DNA of 64,000 nucleotides from Paracoccaceae bacterium (GTDB lineage: Bacteria > Pseudomonadota > Alphaproteobacteria > Rhodobacterales > Rhodobacteraceae): the NCBI GenBank assembly GCA_020425125.1, contig JAGQRV010000004.1, positions 38,748-102,747 on the forward strand, given 5' to 3'. Each line of letters opens with the position of its first letter. Positions within the stretch are counted from its first letter, which is position 1. Under the pieces are notes generated by a model that was given only the letters and a program-made list of their open reading frames with translations, was not told the origin of the DNA and made no database searches. A program made the position numbers and the translations under genes. Below are positions 26,340-34,693 of this stretch, one piece after another.

Positions 26340-27832
26340 GCTGGTATCTCACTCTTCCCCTCGCCGTGCCCTTTGCGACGGCGGTCCTGGCCTTCCTCTT
26401 CCGCGAGAGCGGAGCAGGACGCTGGATCCCGGTTCTCGGCTCGGCGCTCGGCGTCGCGGCATCGGCGCTTCTCTTCGAGAAGGTGCTGACGGACGGCGTG
26501 CTTGTCGGCCAGATGGGCGACTGGCCCGCACCGTTCGGGATAACCCTCGCCGCCGACCTGCTATCGGCGGTGATGGTCCTGCTGACCGCGGTGGCGGGAC
26601 TGGCGGTCACGATCTATTCGCTGGGCGAGGTCGGGCCCGAGCTCCAGCGGCTCGGCTATCATGCCGTGGGCCAGGTGCTTTTGGGCGGTGTCACCGGCGC
26701 CTTCCTGACCGGCGATCTCTTCAACCTCTACGTCTGGTACGAGGTGATGCTGATTGCGTCTTTCGGCCTGCTGATCCTGGGCGGGCGTCGGGCGCAGATC
26801 GACGGCGCAGTCCGCTACGTCACGCTCAACCTTGTCTCGACGGCGATGTTCCTCTCCGGGATCGGGCTACTCTACGGCGTCACCGGCACGCTCAACATGG
26901 CGGATCTGCGCGGCGCGGTGGATGCAAGCCCGCAGCAGGGGCTTCTGACCGTCATCGCGATGTTCTTCCTGATCGCCTTCGGCATGAAGGCGGCGGCCTT
27001 TCCGCTCTTCTCATGGCTGCCGGCCTCCTACCACACCCCCGCCTACGGGGTGTCGGCGATCTTCGCGGGTCTCCTGAGCAAGGTCGGCGTCTATTCGCTC
27101 TACCGGACCTTCACGCTGATCTTCGACAACGATATCGGCTACACGCACCAGATCCTGTTCTGGCTCGCAGGTCTGACCATGATCACCGGCGTCCTCGGCG
27201 CCCTCGCCCAAACCGAGATCCGGCGCATCCTGTCGTTCCAGATCATCAGTTCGATCGGCTTCCTGCTGCTCGGCCTCGGGATCTACACGCCAGCCGCGGT
27301 TGCCGGGGCGGTCTTCTACCTGATCCACAATATTCCGGTCAAGGTGACGCTGTTCCTGGCCGCCGGCACCGCCGACCGGCTGACCGGTTCGGCCGAGACG
27401 CCGAAAATGGGAGGGCTCTACCGGACGGCGCCGTTCCTGTCGGTCCTGTTCATGATCCCCGCCCTGTCGCTCGCCGGCTTTCCGCCACTGTCAGGCTTCT
27501 GGGCGAAGGTGCTTCTGGTCAAGGCGAGTCTCGACGCGCAAGCCTTCGTGATGGCCGGAGTGGCGCTGGCAGTCGGACTGCTCACGCTCTGGTCGATGGC
27601 GACGCTCTGGGCCGAGGCGTTCTGGAAGGCACATCCCGAAGACCGCTTTCCGACGCTGGAGGATCTGGGGTCCACCCAGGTGACCTCGATCGTGCCGATC
27701 GCCGGACTCGCGCTTGTCACCCTGGCGATCGGGCTTTTCCCCGGACCCGTCATCGCCCTGGCCGACGGGATCGCCGCACAACTCCTCGATCCCGCGGCCT
27801 ACGTCGCGGCCGTACTCGGAGGCACGCCGTGA
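26336..27832 (+). CDS. mrpD: Na+/H+ antiporter subunit MrpD
   Basis: This 498-residue membrane protein is the second large ion-translocating subunit, related to NuoM/NuoN. It contains FNLYVWYEVMLIASFGLLILGG, FGMKAAAFPLFSWLPASYHTPAYGVSAIFAGLLSKVGVYSLYR and SFQIISSIGFLLLGLGI. These hold the conserved lysine and glutamate residues of the proton path. The ATG at 26336 (MSWYLTLPL) overlaps the mrpC stop in ATGA. Confidence 0.95.
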   Translation: MSWYLTLPLAVPFATAVLAFLFRESGAGRWIPVLGSALGVAASALLFEKVLTDGVLVGQMGDWPAPFGITLAADLLSAVMVLLTAVAGLAVTIYSLGEVGPELQRLGYHAVGQVLLGGVTGAFLTGDLFNLYVWYEVMLIASFGLLILGGRRAQIDGAVRYVTLNLVSTAMFLSGIGLLYGVTGTLNMADLRGAVDASPQQGLLTVIAMFFLIAFGMKAAAFPLFSWLPASYHTPAYGVSAIFAGLLSKVGVYSLYRTFTLIFDNDIGYTHQILFWLAGLTMITGVLGALAQTEIRRILSFQIISSIGFLLLGLGIYTPAAVAGAVFYLIHNIPVKVTLFLAAGTADRLTGSAETPKMGGLYRTAPFLSVLFMIPALSLAGFPPLSGFWAKVLLVKASLDAQAFVMAGVALAVGLLTLWSMATLWAEAFWKAHPEDRFPTLEDLGSTQVTSIVPIAGLALVTLAIGLFPGPVIALADGIAAQLLDPAAYVAAVLGGTP

Positions 27833-28308
27833 ACCTCTTTTCGGTCAATCTCGTCCTCGCGCTGGTCTGGACTGCGCTGACCGATTCCTTCACCGTATCG
27901 GGCTTCCTGACCGGCTATGCCATCGGACTGGGCGCCCTTTGGCTGACCCAGCCGCTTTACGGAGAGACCGGCAACTACTTCATGCGCAGCGTGCGCATCG
28001 TCGAGCTTGCGGTCTACTTCGTCTACGACCTCGTCGTCTCGAGCCTGCGGGTGACATGGGACGTGATCACGCCGCAGGATCTCTCCTGCCCGAAGATCAT
28101 CGAAGTGCCGTTGCAGGCCGAAAGCGACCTCGAGATTCTGCTGGTCACCAATCTGATCTCGCTGACGCCGGGTACGCTGAGCCTCGACGTCTCGCCAGAC
28201 CGCAAGACCTTGTTCGTCCATGCCATGTTCGCAGAGCACCCCGAAGAGGTGATCGAGGGACTGCAGGACGGCATGGAATACCACGTACGGAGGGTGTTCA
28301 CCGCATGA
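27829..28308 (+). CDS. mrpE: Na+/H+ antiporter subunit MrpE
   Basis: This 159-residue protein has two N-terminal membrane helices and a cytoplasmic domain with the MnhE pattern YFVYDLVVSSLRVTWDVI and LLVTNLISLTPGTLSLDVSPD. The GTG start at 27829 overlaps the mrpD stop (GTGA), and its end overlaps mrpF by 4 bp. Confidence 0.94.
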   Translation: MNLFSVNLVLALVWTALTDSFTVSGFLTGYAIGLGALWLTQPLYGETGNYFMRSVRIVELAVYFVYDLVVSSLRVTWDVITPQDLSCPKIIEVPLQAESDLEILLVTNLISLTPGTLSLDVSPDRKTLFVHAMFAEHPEEVIEGLQDGMEYHVRRVFTA

Positions 28309-28676
28309 CCCCCGACGGCTTCTTCGCATTTTCGCTGCAGATCGGCTTCGTCCTGATCCTCGTCTCGCTGCTTCTGGGCTTTGCCCGCCTCGCACGGGGG
28401 CCGACCTTTTCGGATCGTGTCGTCGCGCTCGACATGATGTCCACCTCGGTCGTGGCCTTCTGCGCGGTCGACGCCCTGCAGACCGGCACGCCGGCCTATC
28501 TGGACGTGGCCATCGTTCTCGCGCTCATCAACTTCCTCTCCACCCTCGCGCTCGCCCGCTTCGCGGAGCGCGCACTCGACCGGCGCAGGGACCATCCGAC
28601 GCTTCCGGCCGAGCGGCTGGACCACGTGACCGAGACCCACAGCCCCGAGGGAAGCCCGCCGGAGACCCGCCCATGA
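28305..28676 (+). CDS. mrpF: Na+/H+ antiporter subunit MrpF
   Basis: This 123-residue protein has three membrane helices. The MnhF signature RLARGPTFSDRVVALDMMSTSVVAF is at about residues 28-52, followed by PAYLDVAIVLALINFLSTLALARF and a hydrophilic C-terminal tail of about 35 residues that is longer than usual. It overlaps mrpE and mrpG by 4 bp each. Confidence 0.93.
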   Translation: MTPDGFFAFSLQIGFVLILVSLLLGFARLARGPTFSDRVVALDMMSTSVVAFCAVDALQTGTPAYLDVAIVLALINFLSTLALARFAERALDRRRDHPTLPAERLDHVTETHSPEGSPPETRP

Positions 28677-29002
28677 CCGAGATCATCGCAGGCATCTTCG
28701 TGCTTCTGGGCGCGGGCTTCGTCTTCATCGCGGCGCTTGGCGTCTACCGGCTTCCGGACGTCCTGAACCGGATGCACGCTTCGACCAAGGCGGGAACTCT
28801 GGGCTGTGCGCTGGCCCTCACGGCGGCGGCAATCCAGTTCGGGTCCACGGCCATCACGGCGAAGGTGATCGCCACAATCCTGTTCCTGATGCTGACCGCA
28901 CCGATCGCCGCGCACATGATCGGTCGCGCCACCGTGCAGCTGCGCGCGTTCCGCGAAGCCTTGCGCGAGCAGGAGCGTCAGGAGCGGCGGAACTCGTCGT
29001 AG
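28673..29002 (+). CDS. mrpG: Na+/H+ antiporter subunit MrpG
   Basis: This 109-residue protein has three membrane helices and the MnhG signature GVYRLPDVLNRMHASTKAGTLGCAL, followed by a conserved ILFLMLTAPIAAHMIGRA. It completes the mrpABCDEFG operon. Its end overlaps the 3' end of the minus-strand GST gene by 25 bp. Confidence 0.93.
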   Translation: MTEIIAGIFVLLGAGFVFIAALGVYRLPDVLNRMHASTKAGTLGCALALTAAAIQFGSTAITAKVIATILFLMLTAPIAAHMIGRATVQLRAFREALREQERQERRNSS

Positions 29003-29754
29003 AGACGCTGGATGAATTGACCGGCCGGGCGGTTGCGCAGGGGGCCGATGACTGCTCGCATCTCTGCCGGACAGGCGTCCAGCGACGGCAAGTGCCCGCC
29101 ATAGCCCCGGGCCAGCACCATCGGTGCGCCGGAAGTCGCAAAGGCGAGATCCGCAATCGTCAGGCGCCCGCCGCAAAGAAAGCGTCGCCCGTCGGCAAGC
29201 CGTGCGTCGATCTCGTCCCAGGCGGCATGGATCCGGGCAAGCGCCCGGGCGGCGTCCTCCGGTCCCAGTTTCAGCTTCTGGAACATGATCCGCCGGACGA
29301 GCGGATAGAGAAAGGTCAGAAGAAACTTCTCGGACCTGGGTACGCCGGTGGTGAAGCTCGGCCAGACCAGACGGCGGTGCTGCAGGAAATGGAAATAAGC
29401 CCAGTGGACGGTCCCGTCGCCCATGTCCCAGCGCATCCGGTGCTGCAAATCCATGACGTCGGCGCGCAGTTCGGGCTCGGCCTCGGCATCGGGAACCAGC
29501 CGCCGTTCGGGCGGCGTTTCGGGATCGAGCCGGGCGACCAGTCCCTCGACCATGACGATCTTCTCGTCGCCCCTGATGAACAGCGGAAACTCCGGCTTCT
29601 TCAGCCCGCGCTCCTTGAGTGCGCGGATGTGGAAGATCGGAGCGTGGGGCTCCTCGACATAGTCGATCCCCCAGAGCTGGAGCATCCAGCGCGCCATGTC
29701 CACGTCGGTGGAGGGCAGCAGTGTCACCAGGACGGGCCGATCGGTCATCGGCAC
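28978..29754 (-). CDS. Glutathione S-transferase family protein
   Basis: This 258-residue protein has a GST fold. The N-terminal thioredoxin-like domain (residues 1-85) contains the cis-proline segment KKPEFPLFI and ends GLVARLDP. An all-helical C-terminal domain follows, with the N-capping-box-like DGRRFLCGGRLTIADLAFAT, as in GSTs. The usual catalytic Ser/Tyr/Cys near residue 10-15 is not obvious (LLPSTDVDMARW offers S and T). It is the last gene of a five-gene operon with a P450 and a DyP peroxidase, the P450 stop being 3 bp upstream. I infer that it conjugates or isomerises a product made by the operon's oxidative enzymes. Confidence 0.8.
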   Translation of the reverse strand: MPMTDRPVLVTLLPSTDVDMARWMLQLWGIDYVEEPHAPIFHIRALKERGLKKPEFPLFIRGDEKIVMVEGLVARLDPETPPERRLVPDAEAEPELRADVMDLQHRMRWDMGDGTVHWAYFHFLQHRRLVWPSFTTGVPRSEKFLLTFLYPLVRRIMFQKLKLGPEDAARALARIHAAWDEIDARLADGRRFLCGGRLTIADLAFATSGAPMVLARGYGGHLPSLDACPAEMRAVIGPLRNRPAGQFIQRLYDEFRRS

Positions 29755-29757
29755 GAC

Positions 29758-31116
29758 CTAATCGAAAAGGACGGTGAAGTGTTGTGGGAAAGGGGTCCCG
29801 CCCGTATCGATCCGACCGGCCGCCCCGTCGGCGCGTCGCAGATTCGGCTGCGCCAGCACCGGCTTCAGGATCGCCGGGATGACCGCGGCATTGATCGCCG
29901 CGCCAAAACAGGTGTGCATGCCTGTTCCCCAGATGATGTGATCCTCGAACCGGCGGTTGCCGCGGAAACTTCCCGGCGCGTCGATATCGAAGCGGTCGTA
30001 CATCGCCGAAAGCGTCGCGGCGAACACGATCTGCCCCTTCTTCACGTGCAGTTCGCGCAGGGTGGATCTGGCAATCACCGTGTTGCGGGTCGCGCGCCGA
30101 TAGATCACCGGGTTGTGGGGATTGTGGCGCAACGCCTCCCAGACGACGCCGGCCAGCCGGGTATCGTCCCCCGCGCGGGCTGACTTCTGTGCCAGTTCGA
30201 GGGCTTCGGGCCGGTCCAGGATCGCATCGAGCGCGAGGCAACTCGCCTTCGAGATCGTCGGAATGGCACCGATCAGCAGGCCGAGAAGGTTGTTGCGGAT
30301 ACCGAGATCGGACATGCCCGGCGTTCCCGCGCTCTGAAGCGCGAGGCACCTGTTCAGCAGATCCGGCGCTTCGGTCGGTGCAGCCTTGCGGCTGGCGATG
30401 GCCTCGTCAAGCCAGGTGCGCATGTCGGCCGCATGGCCAAGCGCCTTCGCCTCCAGTGCCGGATCGGCACCGAGATCGCCGAACAGGTACCAGAACATCG
30501 TCGTGGTCCAGTCCTGCATCGTCGCCTTGTCCGGACCGCCGGCGCCGAAATAGGTCTCGGTCATGTCCCAGGGGATTTCCAGGGTCAGCTGCGGCGGCAG
30601 GTCGAGGCGGCCGAAACTGCCGCCCACGATGTCGTCGGCCAGTGCGGTGGCCCGCGGCAGGACAATCTCCTCGACATCCGGGCGCCGCGCGGCGAGCCGC
30701 ATGGCCGAAACGTCCCGCGTGTAGTCCCAGCCCGGCTGCATCCCGAGGAAGAAGTTCTCGCCCTCGGTCAGCTTGCGCATCCGCGGCTCGTAGACGACCT
30801 CGAAATCAGCGTCGCGGCTAAGCACGTCGAGCACGTCCTCGCGCCGCGTCACGATGACGGTACCGGTATTCTCGTAGGCTTTCACCAGTTGCCGTTTCAG
30901 CGAGATGTTCGGCGCAAAGGCACGCAGCACGGCCAGCACCTGCCGCTGTCTCTCCGGCTCCGCCAGGAGCGACCCTGCATTGCCCTTCAGGCCGCCGGGC
31001 GCGCGCGCGGCCCGCAGGCCGGCCCCGGCCAGCCGGGTGGCCGAACCGATCCCCTCGGCCCAGGTCAGGATCACCGCCCAGGAGGTAGTCAGAAGATTTG
31101 CGAGCGACGACAGCAT
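29758..31116 (-). CDS. Cytochrome P450 with atypical I-helix
   Basis: This 452-residue haem-thiolate protein has C403 in WGTGMHTCFGAAIN as the haem ligand and E327-x-x-R330 in VVWEALRHNP (K-helix). In the I-helix, at residues 281-290 (LIGAIPTISK), the acid of the usual AGx(D/E)T is replaced by proline. Such a loss is typical of P450s that use or rearrange peroxides, such as peroxygenases and hydroperoxide lyases, rather than O2-activating monooxygenases. The N-terminal 30 residues are hydrophobic enough for membrane association. No redox partner gene is nearby. It lies between the DyP and GST genes. Substrate unknown; a lipid hydroperoxide is my guess. Confidence 0.9.
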   Translation of the reverse strand: MLSSLANLLTTSWAVILTWAEGIGSATRLAGAGLRAARAPGGLKGNAGSLLAEPERQRQVLAVLRAFAPNISLKRQLVKAYENTGTVIVTRREDVLDVLSRDADFEVVYEPRMRKLTEGENFFLGMQPGWDYTRDVSAMRLAARRPDVEEIVLPRATALADDIVGGSFGRLDLPPQLTLEIPWDMTETYFGAGGPDKATMQDWTTTMFWYLFGDLGADPALEAKALGHAADMRTWLDEAIASRKAAPTEAPDLLNRCLALQSAGTPGMSDLGIRNNLLGLLIGAIPTISKASCLALDAILDRPEALELAQKSARAGDDTRLAGVVWEALRHNPHNPVIYRRATRNTVIARSTLRELHVKKGQIVFAATLSAMYDRFDIDAPGSFRGNRRFEDHIIWGTGMHTCFGAAINAAVIPAILKPVLAQPNLRRADGAAGRIDTGGTPFPQHFTVLFD

Positions 31117-31139
31117 TGCGGGTCCTCCGGGCGGGCAGT

Positions 31140-32813
31140 TCAGGTCGGGTCGACGATGCCGATGGCCATCATCTGAAGCGCTGTGAGGGACGGCAGGAAG
31201 AAGTAATCACCGCCCCGGCACTCCACGAAGGTCTTGAGACCGCTCATGAAATAGGGCGGCTTCCCGCTCTTCGGGTCGGACGGGATGGTATAGCGCCGGT
31301 GCATGTCGTGGTTGCCGACGAGCGGACAGGTCAGGTTGCCCTGGTTGAAGTCGAGCCCATACTGCAGCCATTGCTGCTGCACGAATTCGAACTGCCGGAA
31401 GATGCTGGCACCGATGGTCATCATGATGACCCCCTGCTCGGTGTCATCGCGCCGCCCCTCCGGGATCGTCGGGCCGTAGGGCAGGCCGCGGCGCAGCACC
31501 CGCCGCCGCTTATTGAGCTGGGAAGTGGCTTTCGGGTTGGCACCTGTGGGACTGTTGAGCGGGTCCAGGTAGTCGCGCGTATTCACCCGGCGCAGGTGCG
31601 CGCCGCCGGGGCACTTGTACCCCGCCATGTCGTCGGCATAGCGGAAGTCCGACGCCGCCCGCGACCCGAGATAGTCCCGCTGCGCCAGAAGCGCCTTGAT
31701 CGGATCGGGATCGTCCATGCCCGTCTCGCTGCGCACCCTGTGCCAGTCTGCGACGGTCGGCGCCACGGACAACGGGACACCGTCGGACCAGCGTCCCACC
31801 ATCTTGGCTTTCAGGGTTTCCGCCGCCTCGTCTTCACTCACCCCCATCACGCGGGCAAACCGTGCCGCCTCGTCGGCAATGACCGCGTCGAACGTACCCA
31901 CGTTCTCATGCAGCTTGCGGTAGGTCATGAAGCTGCCATTGCGGCTGAAAGACGGCGGCATCGCGGTCGGCGGGAGTTCCTGACTTTCGTCGGGATAGCC
32001 GAGGATGAACTCTCCCGCCGCGATCGGCTGCCAGCCCTTGTCGGCCTGCATCCACTTGCCGCGGCCGATCACCGCGTCCTTTTCGGCCTCCGGTGGGTAC
32101 TGCCCGTCGAACACCGGATCGCCGATGCCGTCGGTGAAGCCGAAATGCTCGCGCGGGGTCGGCACACGCAGCCCGCCGATTTCGGTGAAGACTGCCGATG
32201 CGCCCTGATATTCCTCGTTGCCGGCAGATCCGTTCGCGGCCAGGATTCGGACGCGGTTTCCGAGTTCGCCGCAGATCCCGCGCAGCCAGTCACACTGCGC
32301 GTCCAGTTCCGGCGCCGGAATGTCGGAGCCTTCGCCGGCAGCCTGGGCGTTCATCGAAATCCAGACGTGGACATCCTCGCCCTTGCTCTCGCGGTTCTGC
32401 TGCCAGATCGGATCCCAGTGCCGGCACCAGGCGCCGACCTCTTCCTCGGTCTTGGTCGGATCGCGGTCGCCCAGGATGAAGGCGCGCGCCTTCATTCCGT
32501 CGATGAATTCCTCTGGCATTGTCTTCAATGTGCGGGTCGGCAGGCCGAGCGCGTAAAGACCGAAGAAGGTGAAGCCGATGTTCAGCGTGACCTTGGGCTT
32601 GGTGTCGCCCCAATAGGCCGCCGTGGTGACCCGAGGGCGCACCAGTTCGATGAATCGCCGTCCCGCGTCGGCGTCGGCAATGTTGAGGAAGAAATAGCGC
32701 GCGAAGGGAAACGAGAACCGCCCATAGGCGCGGGTGATGTTTCCCTGGATATCATCCAGATTGAGGATCCGCGTCATCGTCGCGGCTTTCCCGCCCGTGC
32801 TGCTTCCGTCCAT
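31140..32813 (-). CDS. DyP-type haem peroxidase
   Basis: This 557-residue enzyme is of the long DyP type. The family motif GFTDG is at 225-229, with the catalytic D228, and the proximal haem histidine is H406 in CPGGAHLRRVN. The distal arginine probably lies in RRGLPYGP, farther along. The first domain begins DIQGNITRAYGRF and has the ARYFFLNI ferredoxin-like strand. No signal peptide is present, so it is cytoplasmic. The ATG at 32813 overlaps the preceding stop by one base (TGATG); MTRILN at 32777 is an alternative start. It would oxidise a substrate with H2O2, or another hydroperoxide, upstream of the P450. Confidence 0.9.
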   Translation of the reverse strand: MDGSSTGGKAATMTRILNLDDIQGNITRAYGRFSFPFARYFFLNIADADAGRRFIELVRPRVTTAAYWGDTKPKVTLNIGFTFFGLYALGLPTRTLKTMPEEFIDGMKARAFILGDRDPTKTEEEVGAWCRHWDPIWQQNRESKGEDVHVWISMNAQAAGEGSDIPAPELDAQCDWLRGICGELGNRVRILAANGSAGNEEYQGASAVFTEIGGLRVPTPREHFGFTDGIGDPVFDGQYPPEAEKDAVIGRGKWMQADKGWQPIAAGEFILGYPDESQELPPTAMPPSFSRNGSFMTYRKLHENVGTFDAVIADEAARFARVMGVSEDEAAETLKAKMVGRWSDGVPLSVAPTVADWHRVRSETGMDDPDPIKALLAQRDYLGSRAASDFRYADDMAGYKCPGGAHLRRVNTRDYLDPLNSPTGANPKATSQLNKRRRVLRRGLPYGPTIPEGRRDDTEQGVIMMTIGASIFRQFEFVQQQWLQYGLDFNQGNLTCPLVGNHDMHRRYTIPSDPKSGKPPYFMSGLKTFVECRGGDYFFLPSLTALQMMAIGIVDPT

Positions 32814-33808
32814 CACGACACCAATCCCTTCGCTGCCCGGCTGGAAATCACGCCCGGCGCCTGGCTGGGGGCCATCCGGTTGTCTGGCCTGTGCTGCGCC
32901 AGAAACTCGCCGAATGCGCGATGCAGGTCTTCGGGGGACGCGCCCTGGTGATCGACCACGAAATCCGCGAAATTCTGTTGCACATAGAGCGACTTCAGCA
33001 CAGAGGGCAGGCTGCCGTAGCGCTCGGGCGGCAACGGCTTCTGCCCGTTGGCCAGGACGTAGCGGTAGAGCGCATAGACCACCGCCGCCGTCGCAACGAG
33101 GCCGCCGACGATGCCCCAGCCACCCCACCAGCCGACGATGAGGCCCAGAAGCGTGATGATCACCGGAACCGAGACTGCCACGATCATCTCGTTGACCGGA
33201 AGGTTCTTCAATTCGGGTGGAGTGATCCAGTAATCGTGGAACGGCATGGTCGTCTCGATCTGGCAGCGCGCCATGTAGCGGGCGAAGCTGTCCGCGTCCG
33301 TGACCTCGTCGAAGCCCCAGCAATTGCTGTAGATCGAGCGCAATTCGGGCTCCATCGTCGTCCAGAGCCGGCGGAGATAGGCGTCGCGCACGAGATTCTG
33401 GCGTTCCGGGGTCAGGGCCGCCGGCAGATCGTCGCCTTCGTCCATCACGGCATCGATATCGGCCGCGAAAAGCAGGTATGACGAGGTCAGCTTGTCCACC
33501 GGCTGCGGAAAGATCGGATCGCCCCCGGAAATCGAGGTCTCGATCGCGTCCCGTGGATTGCGGCCGTTATAGATCACGTCGTCGAGCACCATGAAGCGGC
33601 AGAGATGCGTTTGCCGGTTCCGCGCGAAGGGGCTGGTTTCGCCGATGCGTTGGGTCGCCGGCGATTGCAGCGCCGTGGGAAGCAGTGCCAGGATGATCCT
33701 GAGCCGCTGCTCGAAGGAGACCGGCTTGCCGGTGACATCGTCCGTCGCACCCAGCCGGATCGGCGTCAGGAACGTCAGAAACAGGTGGCCGGTGTCGAAA
33801 TTGGGCAT
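32813..33808 (-). CDS. Unknown membrane-anchored protein linked to DyP/P450
   Basis: I recognise no named family. The 331-residue protein has a soluble N-terminal domain of about 200 residues with the segments GHLFLTFLTPIR, THLCRFMVLDD (67-77), YLLFAADID (111-119) and IYSNCWGFD (159-167). Two close membrane helices follow at about 208-252 (a long Gly/Trp-rich stretch), then a soluble tail that includes NFADFVVDHQG. The H-L-C-R-F-M-V and L-L-F-A-A-D motifs recur in the next-upstream gene, so the two are probably related and may have a ferredoxin-like fold. It may hold the enzymes at the membrane or bind substrate. It is coupled to the DyP gene by TGATG. Confidence 0.65.
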   Translation of the reverse strand: MPNFDTGHLFLTFLTPIRLGATDDVTGKPVSFEQRLRIILALLPTALQSPATQRIGETSPFARNRQTHLCRFMVLDDVIYNGRNPRDAIETSISGGDPIFPQPVDKLTSSYLLFAADIDAVMDEGDDLPAALTPERQNLVRDAYLRRLWTTMEPELRSIYSNCWGFDEVTDADSFARYMARCQIETTMPFHDYWITPPELKNLPVNEMIVAVSVPVIITLLGLIVGWWGGWGIVGGLVATAAVVYALYRYVLANGQKPLPPERYGSLPSVLKSLYVQQNFADFVVDHQGASPEDLHRAFGEFLAQHRPDNRMAPSQAPGVISSRAAKGLVS

Positions 33809-33811
33809 CGC

Positions 33812-34489
33812 CTAATCCTCTCCGTCCCGCTCGTAATCGTAGATCTGCGCCAGGTTGCGGACAGCGTTCCGGCGGTTGATATCGGCCCTCTCGGTGTCGA
33901 GACTCGCCACCGGTCCGAATCCGGGATCGCCGAGGCATCCCTGAACGCTGGACATCTGGGCAAGATAGGTTTTCGCGAACTCCTCCGGCGTTTGCGCGCC
34001 ATGCGCCGCGGCCAGCGCCTCCACCGCGCGGTAGACCCGCATCGCGCACTTCACGTCGCGCTGCGCCGAACCGGGTGTGGCGTTGTAGTAATAGTCGGTC
34101 ATGACCTGGTTGTAGGTGATGTAGTTCTTGAACGTCGTGACCGGGATCGACTGCGGATACTTGGTCGCCGTGTACCAGAACAGGTTGAGACCGTTCGGTA
34201 TGCCGTCCGAAAAGGCGTCGATGTACTGGTCCCACGTGCCGTTGAAGTTCGAGCAGAACAGCATGTAGTCGTTCGCGAGGACCTGCTTGCCCTGTCCGAG
34301 ATCGGGCCATTCGTCTCGCCGGATGATGACCCAGCGCGCGAAATGGATAAGCGAGAGGCCGAGAAGACCGCTCAACGTCTTCGGCAATCCGCGGGCCACC
34401 ATGAAGAGCAGGCGGTTGGCCCAAGTCAGATACGGCTTGCTCGGCGTCACGACGTTCATCGCGTACGCCTTGCCGGCGATGTTCGACAT
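33812..34489 (-). CDS. Unknown protein, first gene of the DyP/P450/GST operon
   Basis: I recognise no named family. The 225-residue protein carries a weak hydrophobic segment near residues 38-50, then HFARWVII (49-56), YMLFCSNFNGTWDQYIDAF (75-93) and LFWYTATKYP (103-112), followed by a Tyr/Asn-rich helical part (YITYNQVMTDYYYNATPGS). These motifs parallel those of the 331-residue neighbour. A strong purine-rich ribosome site (GGGGGGGAGGG) sits directly before the ATG at 34489. It is divergent from sltF. Function unknown; it may bind a substrate or haem-enzyme partner. Confidence 0.65.
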   Translation of the reverse strand: MSNIAGKAYAMNVVTPSKPYLTWANRLLFMVARGLPKTLSGLLGLSLIHFARWVIIRRDEWPDLGQGKQVLANDYMLFCSNFNGTWDQYIDAFSDGIPNGLNLFWYTATKYPQSIPVTTFKNYITYNQVMTDYYYNATPGSAQRDVKCAMRVYRAVEALAAAHGAQTPEEFAKTYLAQMSSVQGCLGDPGFGPVASLDTERADINRRNAVRNLAQIYDYERDGED

Positions 34490-34693
34490 CCCTCCCCCCC
34501 TTCGGCTGTCTTCGTATCGGTGCCTGTAGCGGGACTATACGCGCCGCGGTTGACCTGTCTAAGCCTTTTGCCCCTGCGTCAGAAGAATTGCCGGAATGCC
34601 TGACCCTGGCCAGGTCAAGGCGCCGCTTACCAAATCTCAATGCGAAGGCGCGAAGACGGAATCCGGTCGGCAAGAATTGCGACGGGAGCGGGG

